Shown here piece after piece: positions 7,943 to 16,656 of a stretch of 39,057 bases of DNA. The notes beneath the pieces were generated by a model. It was given only the letters and a program-made list of their open reading frames with translations, did not search any database and had not been told where the DNA came from. The stretch covers positions 1 through 39,057 of the forward strand of contig JAIDLK010000059.1 in the NCBI GenBank assembly GCA_029051085.1. The letters run 5' to 3'. The stretch comes from Alphaproteobacteria bacterium (GTDB lineage Bacteria; Pseudomonadota; Alphaproteobacteria; Rs-D84). The position numbers and the translations under genes were made by a program. The first letter of the stretch is position 1, and each line of letters begins with the position of its first letter.

Positions 7943-9326
7943 ATTCTTCATCCGATTTTATTTCGGCATCTTTTTTCGATGCGTCGGATTTTAAGTATTC
8001 TTCCAACCAGTGATTGTCGAATTTCAATTTCCGCACATCGCCGTTGTTTAGCAGTTTACGCTGTAACGGGATGGTTGTCTTTACCCCTTCGATAACGAAT
8101 TCATCCAGCGCACGCTGGGCACGCATGATGCATGCGGCGCGTGATTGTGCGTGAACAATCAGTTTCGCAATCATCGAATCGTATGTAGGTGGAATCGTAT
8201 AACCGGTATAAACCGCACTGTCCACGCGAACCCCCAGACCACCCGACGGCGCATACAGCGTTATCTTGCCCGGATTCGGTGTAAAGTTTTCCGGGTCTTC
8301 GGCATTGATACGGAATTCAATCGCATGACCATGCGGAACAACATTCGACTGGCTATATCCAAGTTTTTCACCGGCCGCAACGCGAATCTGTTCGCGAACC
8401 AAGTCAACACCGTACACCATTTCGGTCACAGGGTGTTCCACCTGAAGACGCGTGTTCATTTCAAGGAAATAGAATTTACCGTCTTCGAACATGAATTCAA
8501 ACGTTCCGGCGTTGGTATAACCCATCTTTTTCGCCGCCGTTTTACAAATTTCAATCATGTCGTCGCGCTGTTTCTGGGTTAATGCCGCGGCCGGGCACTC
8601 TTCCATAACCTTTTGGTTTTTACGCTGCAGACTGCAGTCGCGTTCACCAAAAATCACGACATTGCCATGCTTGTCACCCAGCACCTGAAATTCTATATGA
8701 CGCGGATGCAGCAACAGTTTTTCCATATACAGCGTATCGTCACCAAAGCCGGACTTTGCCTCTTGCTTGGTAATCTGGAACGCCTCTGCCATTTCGGCCG
8801 CGCTGTGTACCGGGCGCATGCCGCGACCACCACCACCGGCCGACGCTTTTAACATTACCGGATATCCGATTTTTTCACCCCATTCCAGTGCAGACTCCAA
8901 AGAATCTACCGACCCTTCGGAACCGGGAACCACCGGCAGGCCGCATTCAATCGCCGTACGCTTGGCATTGACCTTGTCGCCCATTTTTTCAATCATATCG
9001 GCGTCGGGGCCAATCCAAATCAGACCATGCTGGGCCACTTTGCGTGCAAAATCCGCACGTTCAGATAAAAATCCGTATCCGGGATGAATTGCATCTGCAT
9101 TCGTTAACAATGCCGCCGTTAATATCGCAGACTCGTTCAAATAAGAATCACGCGACGGCCCGGGGCCAATGCATACGGATTCATCGGCCAGCTGCACATG
9201 CATTGCGTTTTTATCAACAGTTGAATATACCGCGACGGTTCGTATGCCCATGTCGCGGCATGCGCGAATTATACGCAGGGCAATTTCCCCGCGATTCGCG
9301 ATTAAAACTTTCTTTATCTGTGACAT
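7941..9326 (-). CDS. accC: Biotin carboxylase subunit of acetyl-CoA carboxylase
   Basis: Carboxylates the biotin on AccB using bicarbonate and ATP, the first half-reaction of malonyl-CoA synthesis for fatty acids. The N-terminal biotin-carboxylase domain begins [20 protein letters not shown]. The ATP-grasp domain shows the glycine-rich loop [12 protein letters not shown] (about 159-170) and the catalytic stretch [16 protein letters not shown] (about 285-300), and the C-terminal domain follows. The 461 residues exceed E. coli AccC (449) by a charged tail ending in [15 protein letters not shown]. It lies 8 nt after accB in a two-gene operon. The accA and accD subunits are not in the window. Confidence 0.97.
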   Translation of the reverse strand: MSQIKKVLIANRGEIALRIIRACRDMGIRTVAVYSTVDKNAMHVQLADESVCIGPGPSRDSYLNESAILTAALLTNADAIHPGYGFLSERADFARKVAQHGLIWIGPDADMIEKMGDKVNAKRTAIECGLPVVPGSEGSVDSLESALEWGEKIGYPVMLKASAGGGGRGMRPVHSAAEMAEAFQITKQEAKSGFGDDTLYMEKLLLHPRHIEFQVLGDKHGNVVIFGERDCSLQRKNQKVMEECPAAALTQKQRDDMIEICKTAAKKMGYTNAGTFEFMFEDGKFYFLEMNTRLQVEHPVTEMVYGVDLVREQIRVAAGEKLGYSQSNVVPHGHAIEFRINAEDPENFTPNPGKITLYAPSGGLGVRVDSAVYTGYTIPPTYDSMIAKLIVHAQSRAACIMRAQRALDEFVIEGVKTTIPLQRKLLNNGDVRKLKFDNHWLEEYLKSDASKKDAEIKSDEE

Positions 9327-9334
9327 GGCTTTTA

Positions 9335-9784
9335 TTATTCGATTACAATCAGCGGCTGGTCAAATTCAACGGCCGCGCCGTCGGTAACCAGAATTTCCTT
9401 AACCACACCGTCTTTGTCGGATTTTATCGGGTTAAAGGTCTTCATCGCCTCAACCAATGCAACGGTATCGCCAGCCTTTATCTGGGCGCCGACTGATGTA
9501 AACGGTTTGGCACCCGGCTCCGGTGCAAGGTATGCAACACCCACCATCGGCGATTTCAGTGCATATCCCGAAACTGTGTTTTCACGCGGTTCGCTGTTTG
9601 TCTGTTTTGATTCCTGGGCGACCGGGAAGTTCGGCATGGCAACCGTGGTTGCCGCCTGTTGTTTTGATAAATGAATGTGCTTGCGATAAACGCCGAACAA
9701 GAACTGACGTTCCAGGTCCAGCTCCGTAATACCCATGTCATCCATTATCTTAGACATGTTTTCTACGTTTGCACGAAAAGACAT
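9335..9784 (-). CDS. accB: Biotin carboxyl carrier protein
   Basis: Carries biotin between the biotin carboxylase and the carboxyltransferase of acetyl-CoA carboxylase. The C-terminal biotinyl domain (about 75-149) has the modification motif VEAMKTFN; Lys115 is the biotinylated residue. The N-terminal helix region (1-45) resembles other proteobacterial AccB, and a Thr/Gln/Ser/Pro-rich linker separates the two. 149 residues, normal length. The ribosome-binding site AAGGAT is 8 nt before the ATG. A strong promoter lies directly upstream, with its -35 box inside the end of yidD. First gene of accB-accC. Confidence 0.96.
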   Translation of the reverse strand: MSFRANVENMSKIMDDMGITELDLERQFLFGVYRKHIHLSKQQAATTVAMPNFPVAQESKQTNSEPRENTVSGYALKSPMVGVAYLAPEPGAKPFTSVGAQIKAGDTVALVEAMKTFNPIKSDKDGVVKEILVTDGAAVEFDQPLIVIE

Positions 9785-9821
9785 TTTAAAATCCTTATGG
9801 TTTTGTTTTTATCTTGGTGGA

Positions 9822-9849
9822 ATTTTACCACAAACAATAAACTTGTCAA
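9822..9849 (-). promoter_or_regulatory. Promoter of accB-accC
   Basis: -35 TTGACA (complement of 9844-9849), 16 nt, extended -10 TGGTAAAAT (hexamer complement of 9822-9827). The -35 overlaps the last codons of yidD. Confidence 0.7.
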
Positions 9850-10064
9850 GGCACCGGGTCATACCCGCAGCCACCACCCGGTCTGCACCGGCAAATACGA
9901 CGCATTCCCATGATGGCCCCACGAAAAAAGCCATAGCGTTCTATCGCGATGCGGGTGTATTCACTGCACGACGGGGTAAAGCGGCATGCCGCACGCCCAC
10001 CGATAACCGGCGAAATGTATTTTTGATAAATGCAAATAAGTCCAATCGCTATCCTAGACATCAA
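9846..10064 (-). CDS. yidD: Membrane protein insertion efficiency factor YidD
   Basis: Small protein thought to help YidC-dependent membrane insertion. The whole family pattern is present: an N-terminal amphipathic stretch IGLICIYQKYISPVIGG, then CRFTPSCSEYTRIAIERYGFFRG and the C-terminal CRCRPGGGCGYDPVP. 72 residues, typical. It overlaps the 3' end of rnpA by 11 nt, the usual rnpA-yidD arrangement. In most bacteria rpmH lies before rnpA and yidC after yidD. Neither is here: the accB promoter follows yidD directly. Confidence 0.95.
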   Translation of the reverse strand: MMSRIAIGLICIYQKYISPVIGGRAACRFTPSCSEYTRIAIERYGFFRGAIMGMRRICRCRPGGGCGYDPVP

Positions 10065-10389
10065 GCTTGCTTAAATAACGCAGTGCTTTTTTCATCGCCA
10101 CGCGACCATCCGTACGAGAGGCCTTTAAAATATCGCGACGAACAATAAATATGTAATCGCGGTCGGGACGCATCCACTTTTCATTATATGCAATCCAATC
10201 ACGCAATAAACGCTTGGCACGATTACGGTCAACGGCATGCTTAAACATGCGCTTGGTCACAACCAGACCATACTGGGGGTCATCGGGCAAACGCGCCGCA
10301 CGCATGCGGATAAGAAAATACGAACTGCGCGCCGTTTCATCGGTTGGTGCCATTAAAAAATGCTGATGCTGCTTTATTGTGTTTCTCAT
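10054..10389 (-). CDS. rnpA: Ribonuclease P protein component
   Basis: Protein subunit of RNase P, which trims the 5' leader of pre-tRNAs. The family core is clear: YGLVVTKRMFKHAVDRNRAKRLLRDWIAYN (about 61-90) contains the conserved RNR-type motif (VDRNRAKRLLR) that binds the RNA subunit, followed by DYIFIVRRDILK. 111 residues, normal. The N-terminus IKQHQHFL matches the usual start of the domain, so ATG 10389 is favoured over internal Met13. No ribosome-binding site precedes it, and the only good -10 box ends about 7 nt before the ATG, so the message may be leaderless. The usual rpmH partner is absent upstream. Confidence 0.93.
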   Translation of the reverse strand: MRNTIKQHQHFLMAPTDETARSSYFLIRMRAARLPDDPQYGLVVTKRMFKHAVDRNRAKRLLRDWIAYNEKWMRPDRDYIFIVRRDILKASRTDGRVAMKKALRYLSKLDV

Positions 10390-10396
10390 GGCGCCA

Positions 10397-10423
10397 ATAT
10401 TACCACAATATACAAATAGTCAA
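10397..10423 (-). promoter_or_regulatory. Promoter of rnpA-yidD, probably leaderless
   Basis: -35 TTGACT (complement of 10418-10423), 15 nt, extended -10 TGGTAATAT (hexamer complement of 10397-10402). The predicted start is about 10390, next to the ATG at 10389. Confidence 0.5.
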
Positions 10424-10427
10424 ATAA

Positions 10428-11564
<1,137 letters not shown>

Positions 11565-11570
11565 AGACAC

Positions 11571-11602
11571 GGGGCCGGAATTACCGGCCTCTTGTTTTTT
11601 TC
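11571..11602 (+). terminator. Terminator of mreB
   Basis: GGCCGG-AATTA-CCGGCC followed by CTCTTG and a seven-T run. The T-run overlaps the -35 region of recF. Confidence 0.8.
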
Positions 11603-11620
11603 AAAAAATATTTGTAATAT
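11592..11620 (+). promoter_or_regulatory. Promoter of recF, probably leaderless
   Basis: TTGTTT (11592-11597), 17 nt, TAATAT (11615-11620). The start falls at about 11627, one base before the ATG at 11628. Confidence 0.5.
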
Positions 11621-11627
11621 CGGGCCG

Positions 11628-12695
11628 ATGATAGAAAGGCTGACCCTGACCGATTTTAGAAATCATGCCGGCGCGCGTATCAATACGCGCGGGCGGCGCA
11701 ACATTATCATAACGGGTCCGAACGGCGCTGGAAAAACCGCCGTTTTAGAGGCTGTATCAATGCTGGCCGGGGACCGCGGCATGCGTGGCGCGGCAATGTC
11801 CGATATAGCACGGTTCGGCTCTGCCGGATTTTCCACACACGCCGTATTGCGTGATGATACAGAGATTGCAATCACATATTCGATGGGCGATGCAAACCGA
11901 CGCGCACGAATTGACGGGGATGTGGCGCGCCTGCCGGATTTGGCGACACGACTGCGTGTGGTTTGGATTACCCCGCGCGAAGACCGCCTGTTTGTTGATG
12001 CGGCCGCCGAACGGCGCGCGTTTTTTGACCGTTTGGCCGGGGCTTTTGACGGACACCATTCCGGACGCGTGGCGCGTTTTTCAAAATTGATGTCCGAACG
12101 TGCGGCGGCATTAAAAAGCGGCGGTAACCCGCACTGGATGGATGCACTGGACACTCAGATTGCCGCCGCGGCGGTTGCAATCGCCGCCGCACGCATTCAA
12201 TACGCGGGCGAGGTTAATTATTTCCTGGAAACCGCGGCGGTATCCGTATCCGGCATGGTTGAGGGCATGGTTTTGGACAATGCCCCGGGGGCCGAGAACA
12301 AATATCTGGCATACCTGCGCGAAAATAGAAGTTTGCAGGGCGACAAGATGATTCTGGACGGACCGCATAAATCTGATTTCGGTGTGTTTAACAATGCGCT
12401 GGGACTGCCTGCGCATTTGACCAGCACGGGCCAGCAAAAATCCGTTTTATTGGATTTGATTTTGGCGCATGCACGTCTGATGCATGCAAAAACATCCATG
12501 CAGCCGATAATATTACTGGACGAGGCCGCGGCACACCTGGATGCGGCGGCGCGGGCAAAACTGTTCGCCGCACTGACGGCGGCCGATGCCCAGGTGTGGG
12601 CAACCGGACTGGACGCCGCAGTGTTCTCAGATATCGGCGATGCGGCATTTGTTGCTTGCGCCAATGGTGAAATAAATAATATACTGGTTCAATAG
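11628..12695 (+). CDS. recF: DNA replication and repair protein RecF
   Basis: SMC-like ATPase that, with RecO and RecR, loads RecA at gaps coated with SSB. It opens with the RecF N-terminus IERLTLTDFRNHAG, Walker A GPNGAGKT (30-37) and VWITPREDRLF. The C-terminal half has LTSTGQQKSVLLDLILAHA (signature) and Walker B IILLDEAAAHLD. 355 residues, typical. The frame is open to 11592, but that part lies in the mreB terminator, so ATG 11628 is preferred. It has no ribosome-binding site and probably no leader. recF usually lies in dnaA-dnaN-recF-gyrB; here it sits between mreB and sspB with no dnaN. Confidence 0.93.
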   Translation: MIERLTLTDFRNHAGARINTRGRRNIIITGPNGAGKTAVLEAVSMLAGDRGMRGAAMSDIARFGSAGFSTHAVLRDDTEIAITYSMGDANRRARIDGDVARLPDLATRLRVVWITPREDRLFVDAAAERRAFFDRLAGAFDGHHSGRVARFSKLMSERAAALKSGGNPHWMDALDTQIAAAAVAIAAARIQYAGEVNYFLETAAVSVSGMVEGMVLDNAPGAENKYLAYLRENRSLQGDKMILDGPHKSDFGVFNNALGLPAHLTSTGQQKSVLLDLILAHARLMHAKTSMQPIILLDEAAAHLDAAARAKLFAALTAADAQVWATGLDAAVFSDIGDAAFVACANGEINNILVQ

Positions 12696-12708
12696 GATTG
12701 TGTGAAAC

Positions 12709-13173
12709 ATGAGCAAGATAGACTATCAAACTTTATTGGACAATGCGTTAAAGACTGTCGTCAAAGACGCGCTGACCCACGCCCAGATTAACGGTCTGGG
12801 GGATGGGACGCATTTTTTTATAACGTTTAAAACACGTGACGCGGGTGTGGTGTTGCCTGATTTCCTGCGTATACGATATCCCGATATAATGACAATTGTA
12901 TTACAGTATTCCTATAACAATCTGCATGTATCGGACAAGGAGTTCGGGGTTCAGCTAACATTTGACGGACGGCCGTTTTTTATACGCGTGCCGTTTTCCG
13001 CACTGGTGGAATTCAAGGACCCATCCGTTGATTTCATGTTGTCTTTCCACCCAAAGGCACAACCTTCGGCCGATAACGACATGGAATTACCGCTTGAGGA
13101 AAAACCGGGAACCGTTGCAGACCCGGGCCGGGTGGTATCACTGGATGAATTTAGAAAAAACAGGAACAAGTGA
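12709..13173 (+). CDS. sspB: SspB-type ClpXP adaptor (alphaproteobacterial form)
   Basis: SspB binds ssrA-tagged peptides and tethers them to ClpX for degradation. The N-terminal two-thirds (about 1-115) match the alphaproteobacterial SspB fold: YQTLLDNALKTVVKDAL, HFFITFKTRDAGVVLPDFLR, QYSYNNLHVSDKEFGVQLTF and RVPFSALVEFKDPSVDFML. A flexible acidic linker follows, then the C-terminal ClpX-binding tail GRVVSLDEFRKN. 154 residues, as expected. It starts 13 nt after recF and may be cotranscribed; the stop overlaps the next gene as TGATG. Confidence rests on the conserved core plus the tail motif. Confidence 0.88.
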   Translation: MSKIDYQTLLDNALKTVVKDALTHAQINGLGDGTHFFITFKTRDAGVVLPDFLRIRYPDIMTIVLQYSYNNLHVSDKEFGVQLTFDGRPFFIRVPFSALVEFKDPSVDFMLSFHPKAQPSADNDMELPLEEKPGTVADPGRVVSLDEFRKNRNK

Positions 13174-13907
13174 TGGGGCTTAAACAGACCGCGGCAAATA
13201 TTGTCTGTGGATTTATACCCGACAAAAAAACACGCCACCGCGTACGCACGCGCCTGAATTACAATATCAATCAATATATCGATTACGCGCGGCGTGACGC
13301 CGGGCGTCCGAACGCACGCGTTCGGACTTATTCGGGCCATGGCGGAATGAAAAAGATTATCGTCGTTTTGGACGATGAAATAGGGTACAAATTTCCTTTG
13401 GTCGCCGCACGCGCAGATACGCCACGCAAAGAAAAAATGTTTGCAGACGCGTTTCGAGACATATCGCCTGTACGCATTCCCAAGATGGAGCTGCGCCATT
13501 TTAATGGAATGGACGTTTTAAAATACGATTTCTTTCCGGGAAAGACACTGGCCGATTTGGATACGGATACAATATTGCGTCACGAAGATAAAATTGCAGC
13601 CCAACTGGCCGCATTTCTGTTCGAAATAGGGCGCTCGGACCCTGAATCAATACGCCATTTAAAGCCGGCCGGGGCCAAGCCTGAAATGTTTTACGGTTGG
13701 TGCCATAACGATATCGGGGGAAACTTTGCCATAAACCCCGAGACCGGCGATATCGTAACATTTATCGACTGGGAAAGCGCCGCCTTTTGCGATATGCATA
13801 CGGATTTAATGGCGGCATTGAAATTCTTGAACAAGCGCGGCGCGGGCAGTCTGATTATGAAAACAGTCTTTGAATATATCCGTCTGTATCAGGCGGCGAA
13901 CGAATAA
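13173..13907 (+). CDS. Aminoglycoside-phosphotransferase-like (kinase-fold) protein
   Basis: The C-terminal half has the phosphotransferase hallmarks of the APH / choline kinase superfamily: the catalytic loop CHNDIGGNFAIN (HxDxxxxN, about residues 176-187) and the metal-binding IDWE (about 197), followed by DMHTDLMAA. The N-terminal lobe has a possible nucleotide-binding Lys in YKFPLVAAR. Such enzymes phosphorylate small molecules or sugars, for example choline, LPS core sugars or fructosamine. The substrate cannot be read here, and resistance is not implied. Start is ATG 13173, overlapping the sspB stop (TGATG); GTG 13170 is also possible. The basic N-terminus (about 15-50) could contact membrane or LPS. 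Terminator follows. Confidence 0.7.
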   Translation: MGLKQTAANIVCGFIPDKKTRHRVRTRLNYNINQYIDYARRDAGRPNARVRTYSGHGGMKKIIVVLDDEIGYKFPLVAARADTPRKEKMFADAFRDISPVRIPKMELRHFNGMDVLKYDFFPGKTLADLDTDTILRHEDKIAAQLAAFLFEIGRSDPESIRHLKPAGAKPEMFYGWCHNDIGGNFAINPETGDIVTFIDWESAAFCDMHTDLMAALKFLNKRGAGSLIMKTVFEYIRLYQAANE

Positions 13908-13931
13908 GCGGGAAATCCCGCTTATTTTATT
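13906..13931 (+). terminator. Terminator after the kinase-like gene
   Basis: AAGCGGGA-AA-TCCCGCTT followed by ATTTTATTT. The stem begins at the stop codon. Confidence 0.75.
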
Positions 13932-13958
13932 TGCATTGGTCCAAATATAATCTATAAT
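13931..13958 (+). promoter_or_regulatory. Promoter of pnp
   Basis: TTGCAT (13931-13936), 16 nt, TATAAT (13953-13958). It predicts a leader of about 100 nt before the pnp ATG at 14069. Confidence 0.65.
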
Positions 13959-14025
13959 TAACGTGTGCGGGGTTGAAAATTATTCTTTTGTGCGCTTGAT
14001 GTAATACGAACGCAGAAACGAATGA

Positions 14026-14065
14026 TTTTTCTCCGCATAAAAATCAACAATAACATGGAGAAAAA
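14026..14065 (+). promoter_or_regulatory. pnp leader hairpin covering the ribosome-binding site
   Basis: TTTTTCTCC (14026-14034) is perfectly complementary to GGAGAAAAA (14057-14065), 9 bp with a 22-nt loop. The 3' arm is the ribosome-binding site of pnp. A second weaker hairpin (TGCG 13991-13994 with CGCA 14011-14014) lies upstream. In E. coli, PNPase represses its own mRNA through a leader stem; this may be analogous. Confidence 0.6.
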
Positions 14066-14068
14066 AAT

Positions 14069-16255
14069 ATGTTGTTTGGAATGTTTAACAAAGACGAAAA
14101 GGGCCAACAAGCCCAAAAATTAAACAACCCGATTGTGGTTGAAATTCCGTATGGCGATGAAACACTGCGTCTGGAAACAGGCCGCTTGGCAAAACAGGCG
14201 AACGGCGCTGTTTTGGCCACGATGGGCGGCACAATGGTTCTGGCGACAGTATGCGCTGAAAAATCCGCAGTAGAAGGTCAGGATTTCTTTCCGTTGACCG
14301 TTGACTATCAGGAAAAGTATGCATCGGCCGGACGCATTCCGGGCTCACGCGATCGCCGCGAGGGCAAGGCCAGCACCGCTGAAACACTTACCGCGCGTCT
14401 GATTGACCGTCCGATTCGCCCGCTGTTTCCGGAAACATTTAAGAACAAGGTTCAGATTATCGCACAGGTATTTTCATATGATAAAAAGAACCAGCCGGAT
14501 ATTCTGGCGATGATTGCGTCCAGCGCGGCGCTGGCGCTGTCGGGTGTTCCGTTCCAGGGCCCAATCGGCGCTGCACGTGTCGGCTATGCCGATGGTGCGT
14601 ATGTATTGAACCCGTCACGCAAATTTACCGAAGATTCCGAAATGGATTTGGTTGTTGCGGCAACCAAGGACGGCGTGCTGATGGTTGAATCCGAAATCGG
14701 CGAACTGGATGAAGCAACAACCCTGGGTGCGGTAAAGTTCGGATTTGACGCACAACAGGCGGTTATCGCGGCAATTAACGAATTGGCTGAAAAAGCGGGT
14801 AAAGAACGCTGGGCGACACCGGAAAAGTCTGCGGAATATGTTGCGATGGAATCCGCGTTTGAAAAATTCGCCGGTGATATTGAAAGCGCACTGGCGATTA
14901 AGGAAAAGCTGGTTCGTCTGGATACGCTTGCCGAAATTCACACCGCGGCCAAGGCAGAGATTGCAGAACTGTTCCCGGAAACGGCGACCGCTGCATCCAC
15001 GCTGGAATCATGGGCGGATGAAATTATTGAAAACATTACCGCACGTATTATGCGCGGCAATATTCTGGCGGGTAAACCGCGTATTGACGGCCGTGATACC
15101 AAGACGGTTCGCCCGATTGAAATCGAACTGGGCGTGTTGCCGCGTGCACACGGCAGTGCACTGTTCACACGTGGTGAAACACAGGCGCTGGTGTCGTTAA
15201 CACTGGGTGGCGGCAAAGATGCACTGCCGATTGAAACACTGGATGGTTCCGAAGAAAAGGATTTCTTCCTGAACTATAATTTCCCGGGATATTCCGTCGG
15301 CGAATGCAAGGGTCTGAAATCCCCGTCACGCCGCGAACTGGGTCACGGTAATCTGGCATGGCGCGCACTGCATCCGATGGTGCCGACACGCGAACAGTTT
15401 GACTATGTAATCCGTGTTGTTTCTGATATCTTGGAATCAAATGGTTCTTCGTCCATGGCGACAACATGCGGCGCCACACTGGCCATGATGGATGGCGGTG
15501 TGCCGTTGACACGTCCGGTTGCCGGTATTGCAATGGGTCTGATTAAAGAAGGCGATGATTACGCCGTTCTGACAGACATTCTGGGTGATGAAGATCACCT
15601 GGGTGATATGGACTTTAAGGTAACCGGTACAGACCGTGGTATTACCGCGCTGCAGATGGATATCAAAATCACTTCCATTACCTTTGAAATCATGGAAAAG
15701 GCACTGGAACAGGCCAAGGCCGGTCGTATGCACATCCTGGGCAAAATCAATTCGGCGATTGCCGCCCCGCGCGAAAAAGTGTCCGAATATGCACCACAGA
15801 TGTATATGATGAAAATCAACCCGGATAAAGTCCGCGAAGTTATCGGCAAAGGCGGCAGCGTGATTCAGGCATTAACACGTGAAACAAACACCAATATTGA
15901 CCTGGAAGACGATGGCACCGTGAAAATCATGGCGGTTGCAAAAGAAGATGCGGATGAGGCAATCCGTCGCATCAAAGAAATCGTCGCCGAACCGGAAGTC
16001 GGTATGATTTACGCCGGCACAGTGTCCGGGGTCAAGGATTTCGGTCTGTTTGTAAAAATCATGAACGGATTTGAATCAATGGTTCATATTTCCGAAATTA
16101 CCGGCAAGCGCTTGGAAAAAATCGCGGATGCCGGATACAAGGAAGGCGACAAGGTATATGTAAAATACCTGGGGGCGGATAAACGCGGCAAAACCCGTAT
16201 GACAATGGTCGGCATTGACCAGACAACCGGGGCCGAGGCAGCCAAAGCCGAATAA
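14069..16255 (+). CDS. pnp: Polyribonucleotide nucleotidyltransferase (PNPase)
   Basis: Phosphorolytic 3'-5' exoribonuclease of the degradosome that can also add tails. Domains in order: an extra N-terminal segment of about 15 residues (MLFGMFNKDEKGQQ), RNase PH domain 1 (LETGRLAKQANGAVLATMGGT, FFPLTVDYQEKYASAGRIPG), the helical linker, the catalytic RNase PH domain 2 (ALFTRGETQALVSLTLGG, SSSMATTCGATLAMMDGGVP, MDFKVTGTDRGITALQMDIK), KH with GKGG near residue 593, and S1 (GTVSGVKDFGLFVKI, about 650-720). 728 residues, near the usual 700-720. rpsO, the usual upstream neighbour, is absent. A hairpin over its ribosome-binding site suggests autoregulation. ybaB follows in the same direction. Confidence 0.98.
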   Translation: MLFGMFNKDEKGQQAQKLNNPIVVEIPYGDETLRLETGRLAKQANGAVLATMGGTMVLATVCAEKSAVEGQDFFPLTVDYQEKYASAGRIPGSRDRREGKASTAETLTARLIDRPIRPLFPETFKNKVQIIAQVFSYDKKNQPDILAMIASSAALALSGVPFQGPIGAARVGYADGAYVLNPSRKFTEDSEMDLVVAATKDGVLMVESEIGELDEATTLGAVKFGFDAQQAVIAAINELAEKAGKERWATPEKSAEYVAMESAFEKFAGDIESALAIKEKLVRLDTLAEIHTAAKAEIAELFPETATAASTLESWADEIIENITARIMRGNILAGKPRIDGRDTKTVRPIEIELGVLPRAHGSALFTRGETQALVSLTLGGGKDALPIETLDGSEEKDFFLNYNFPGYSVGECKGLKSPSRRELGHGNLAWRALHPMVPTREQFDYVIRVVSDILESNGSSSMATTCGATLAMMDGGVPLTRPVAGIAMGLIKEGDDYAVLTDILGDEDHLGDMDFKVTGTDRGITALQMDIKITSITFEIMEKALEQAKAGRMHILGKINSAIAAPREKVSEYAPQMYMMKINPDKVREVIGKGGSVIQALTRETNTNIDLEDDGTVKIMAVAKEDADEAIRRIKEIVAEPEVGMIYAGTVSGVKDFGLFVKIMNGFESMVHISEITGKRLEKIADAGYKEGDKVYVKYLGADKRGKTRMTMVGIDQTTGAEAAKAE

Positions 16256-16265
16256 ATGACACCAA

Positions 16266-16290
16266 TGCCGCCGGATTTTTCCGGCGGCAA
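16266..16290 (+). other. Hairpin between pnp and ybaB
   Basis: GCCGCCGGA and TCCGGCGGC form a perfect 9-bp stem with a short T loop, followed by A's and not T's. It is not a standard terminator. It may protect the 3' end of pnp mRNA or be a processing site in a pnp-ybaB transcript. Confidence 0.55.
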
Positions 16291-16310
16291 AAAATACGGG
16301 GGATATAAAA

Positions 16311-16610
16311 ATGGATATGGAATCATTTATGGAACAGGCCCGCGTTCTGCAGGATCGTGTATCCGCTGCGCAGGATTTGCTGGATAAAACAACTGTTCGC
16401 GGCATCTCTGAAAACGGTGCATGTATTGTTACAATGACCGGTAAATATGATTTGAAAGACTTTAAAATCAGCGAAGATTTGGTCGCGGCGGGCACCGATG
16501 CGGTTTCTGAGGCCGTGTCGGCCGCGTTTCGTGATGCCAAGGCCAAGGCGGACGCCACAATCGACAAGATTATGGGCGATGCAACGGCCGGTATGCCGAT
16601 GCCGGAATAG
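16311..16610 (+). CDS. YbaB/EbfC nucleoid-associated protein
   Basis: Small DNA-binding dimer often encoded beside dnaX and recR, thought to bind the nucleoid. The sequence has the family plan: an N-terminal helix MESFMEQARVLQDRVSAAQDLL, then a sheet GACIVTMTGKYDLKDFKISEDL and a C-terminal helix VSAAFRDAKAKADATIDKIMG ending near GMPMPE. 99 residues, slightly short for the family (about 105-110). The more usual pattern LxxxxVxGxAGGGxVxVxxxG is diverged (VRGISENGACIVTMTGK). It lies 55 nt after pnp, not next to dnaX/recR. Ribosome-binding site GGGGGATAT. Confidence 0.85.
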   Translation: MDMESFMEQARVLQDRVSAAQDLLDKTTVRGISENGACIVTMTGKYDLKDFKISEDLVAAGTDAVSEAVSAAFRDAKAKADATIDKIMGDATAGMPMPE

Positions 16611-16626
16611 GGCGTAAAAAACACAT

Positions 16627-16656
16627 AAAAAACACCGGCAAATGCCGGTGTTTTTT
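16627..16656. terminator. Bidirectional terminator between ybaB and virD4, recurrent type
   Basis: The core ACACCGGCAAATGCCGGTGT is flanked by A6 and T6, identical to 21352-21381. It overlaps the virD4 stop codon. Confidence 0.9.

Noticed and set aside
13173..13907. Aminoglycoside resistance gene
   Set aside because: Only the general kinase fold is visible; nothing points to an antibiotic substrate.
16266..16290. Hairpin after pnp as an intrinsic terminator
   Set aside because: The stem is followed by A's, not T's, on the plus strand and has no T-run on the minus strand.
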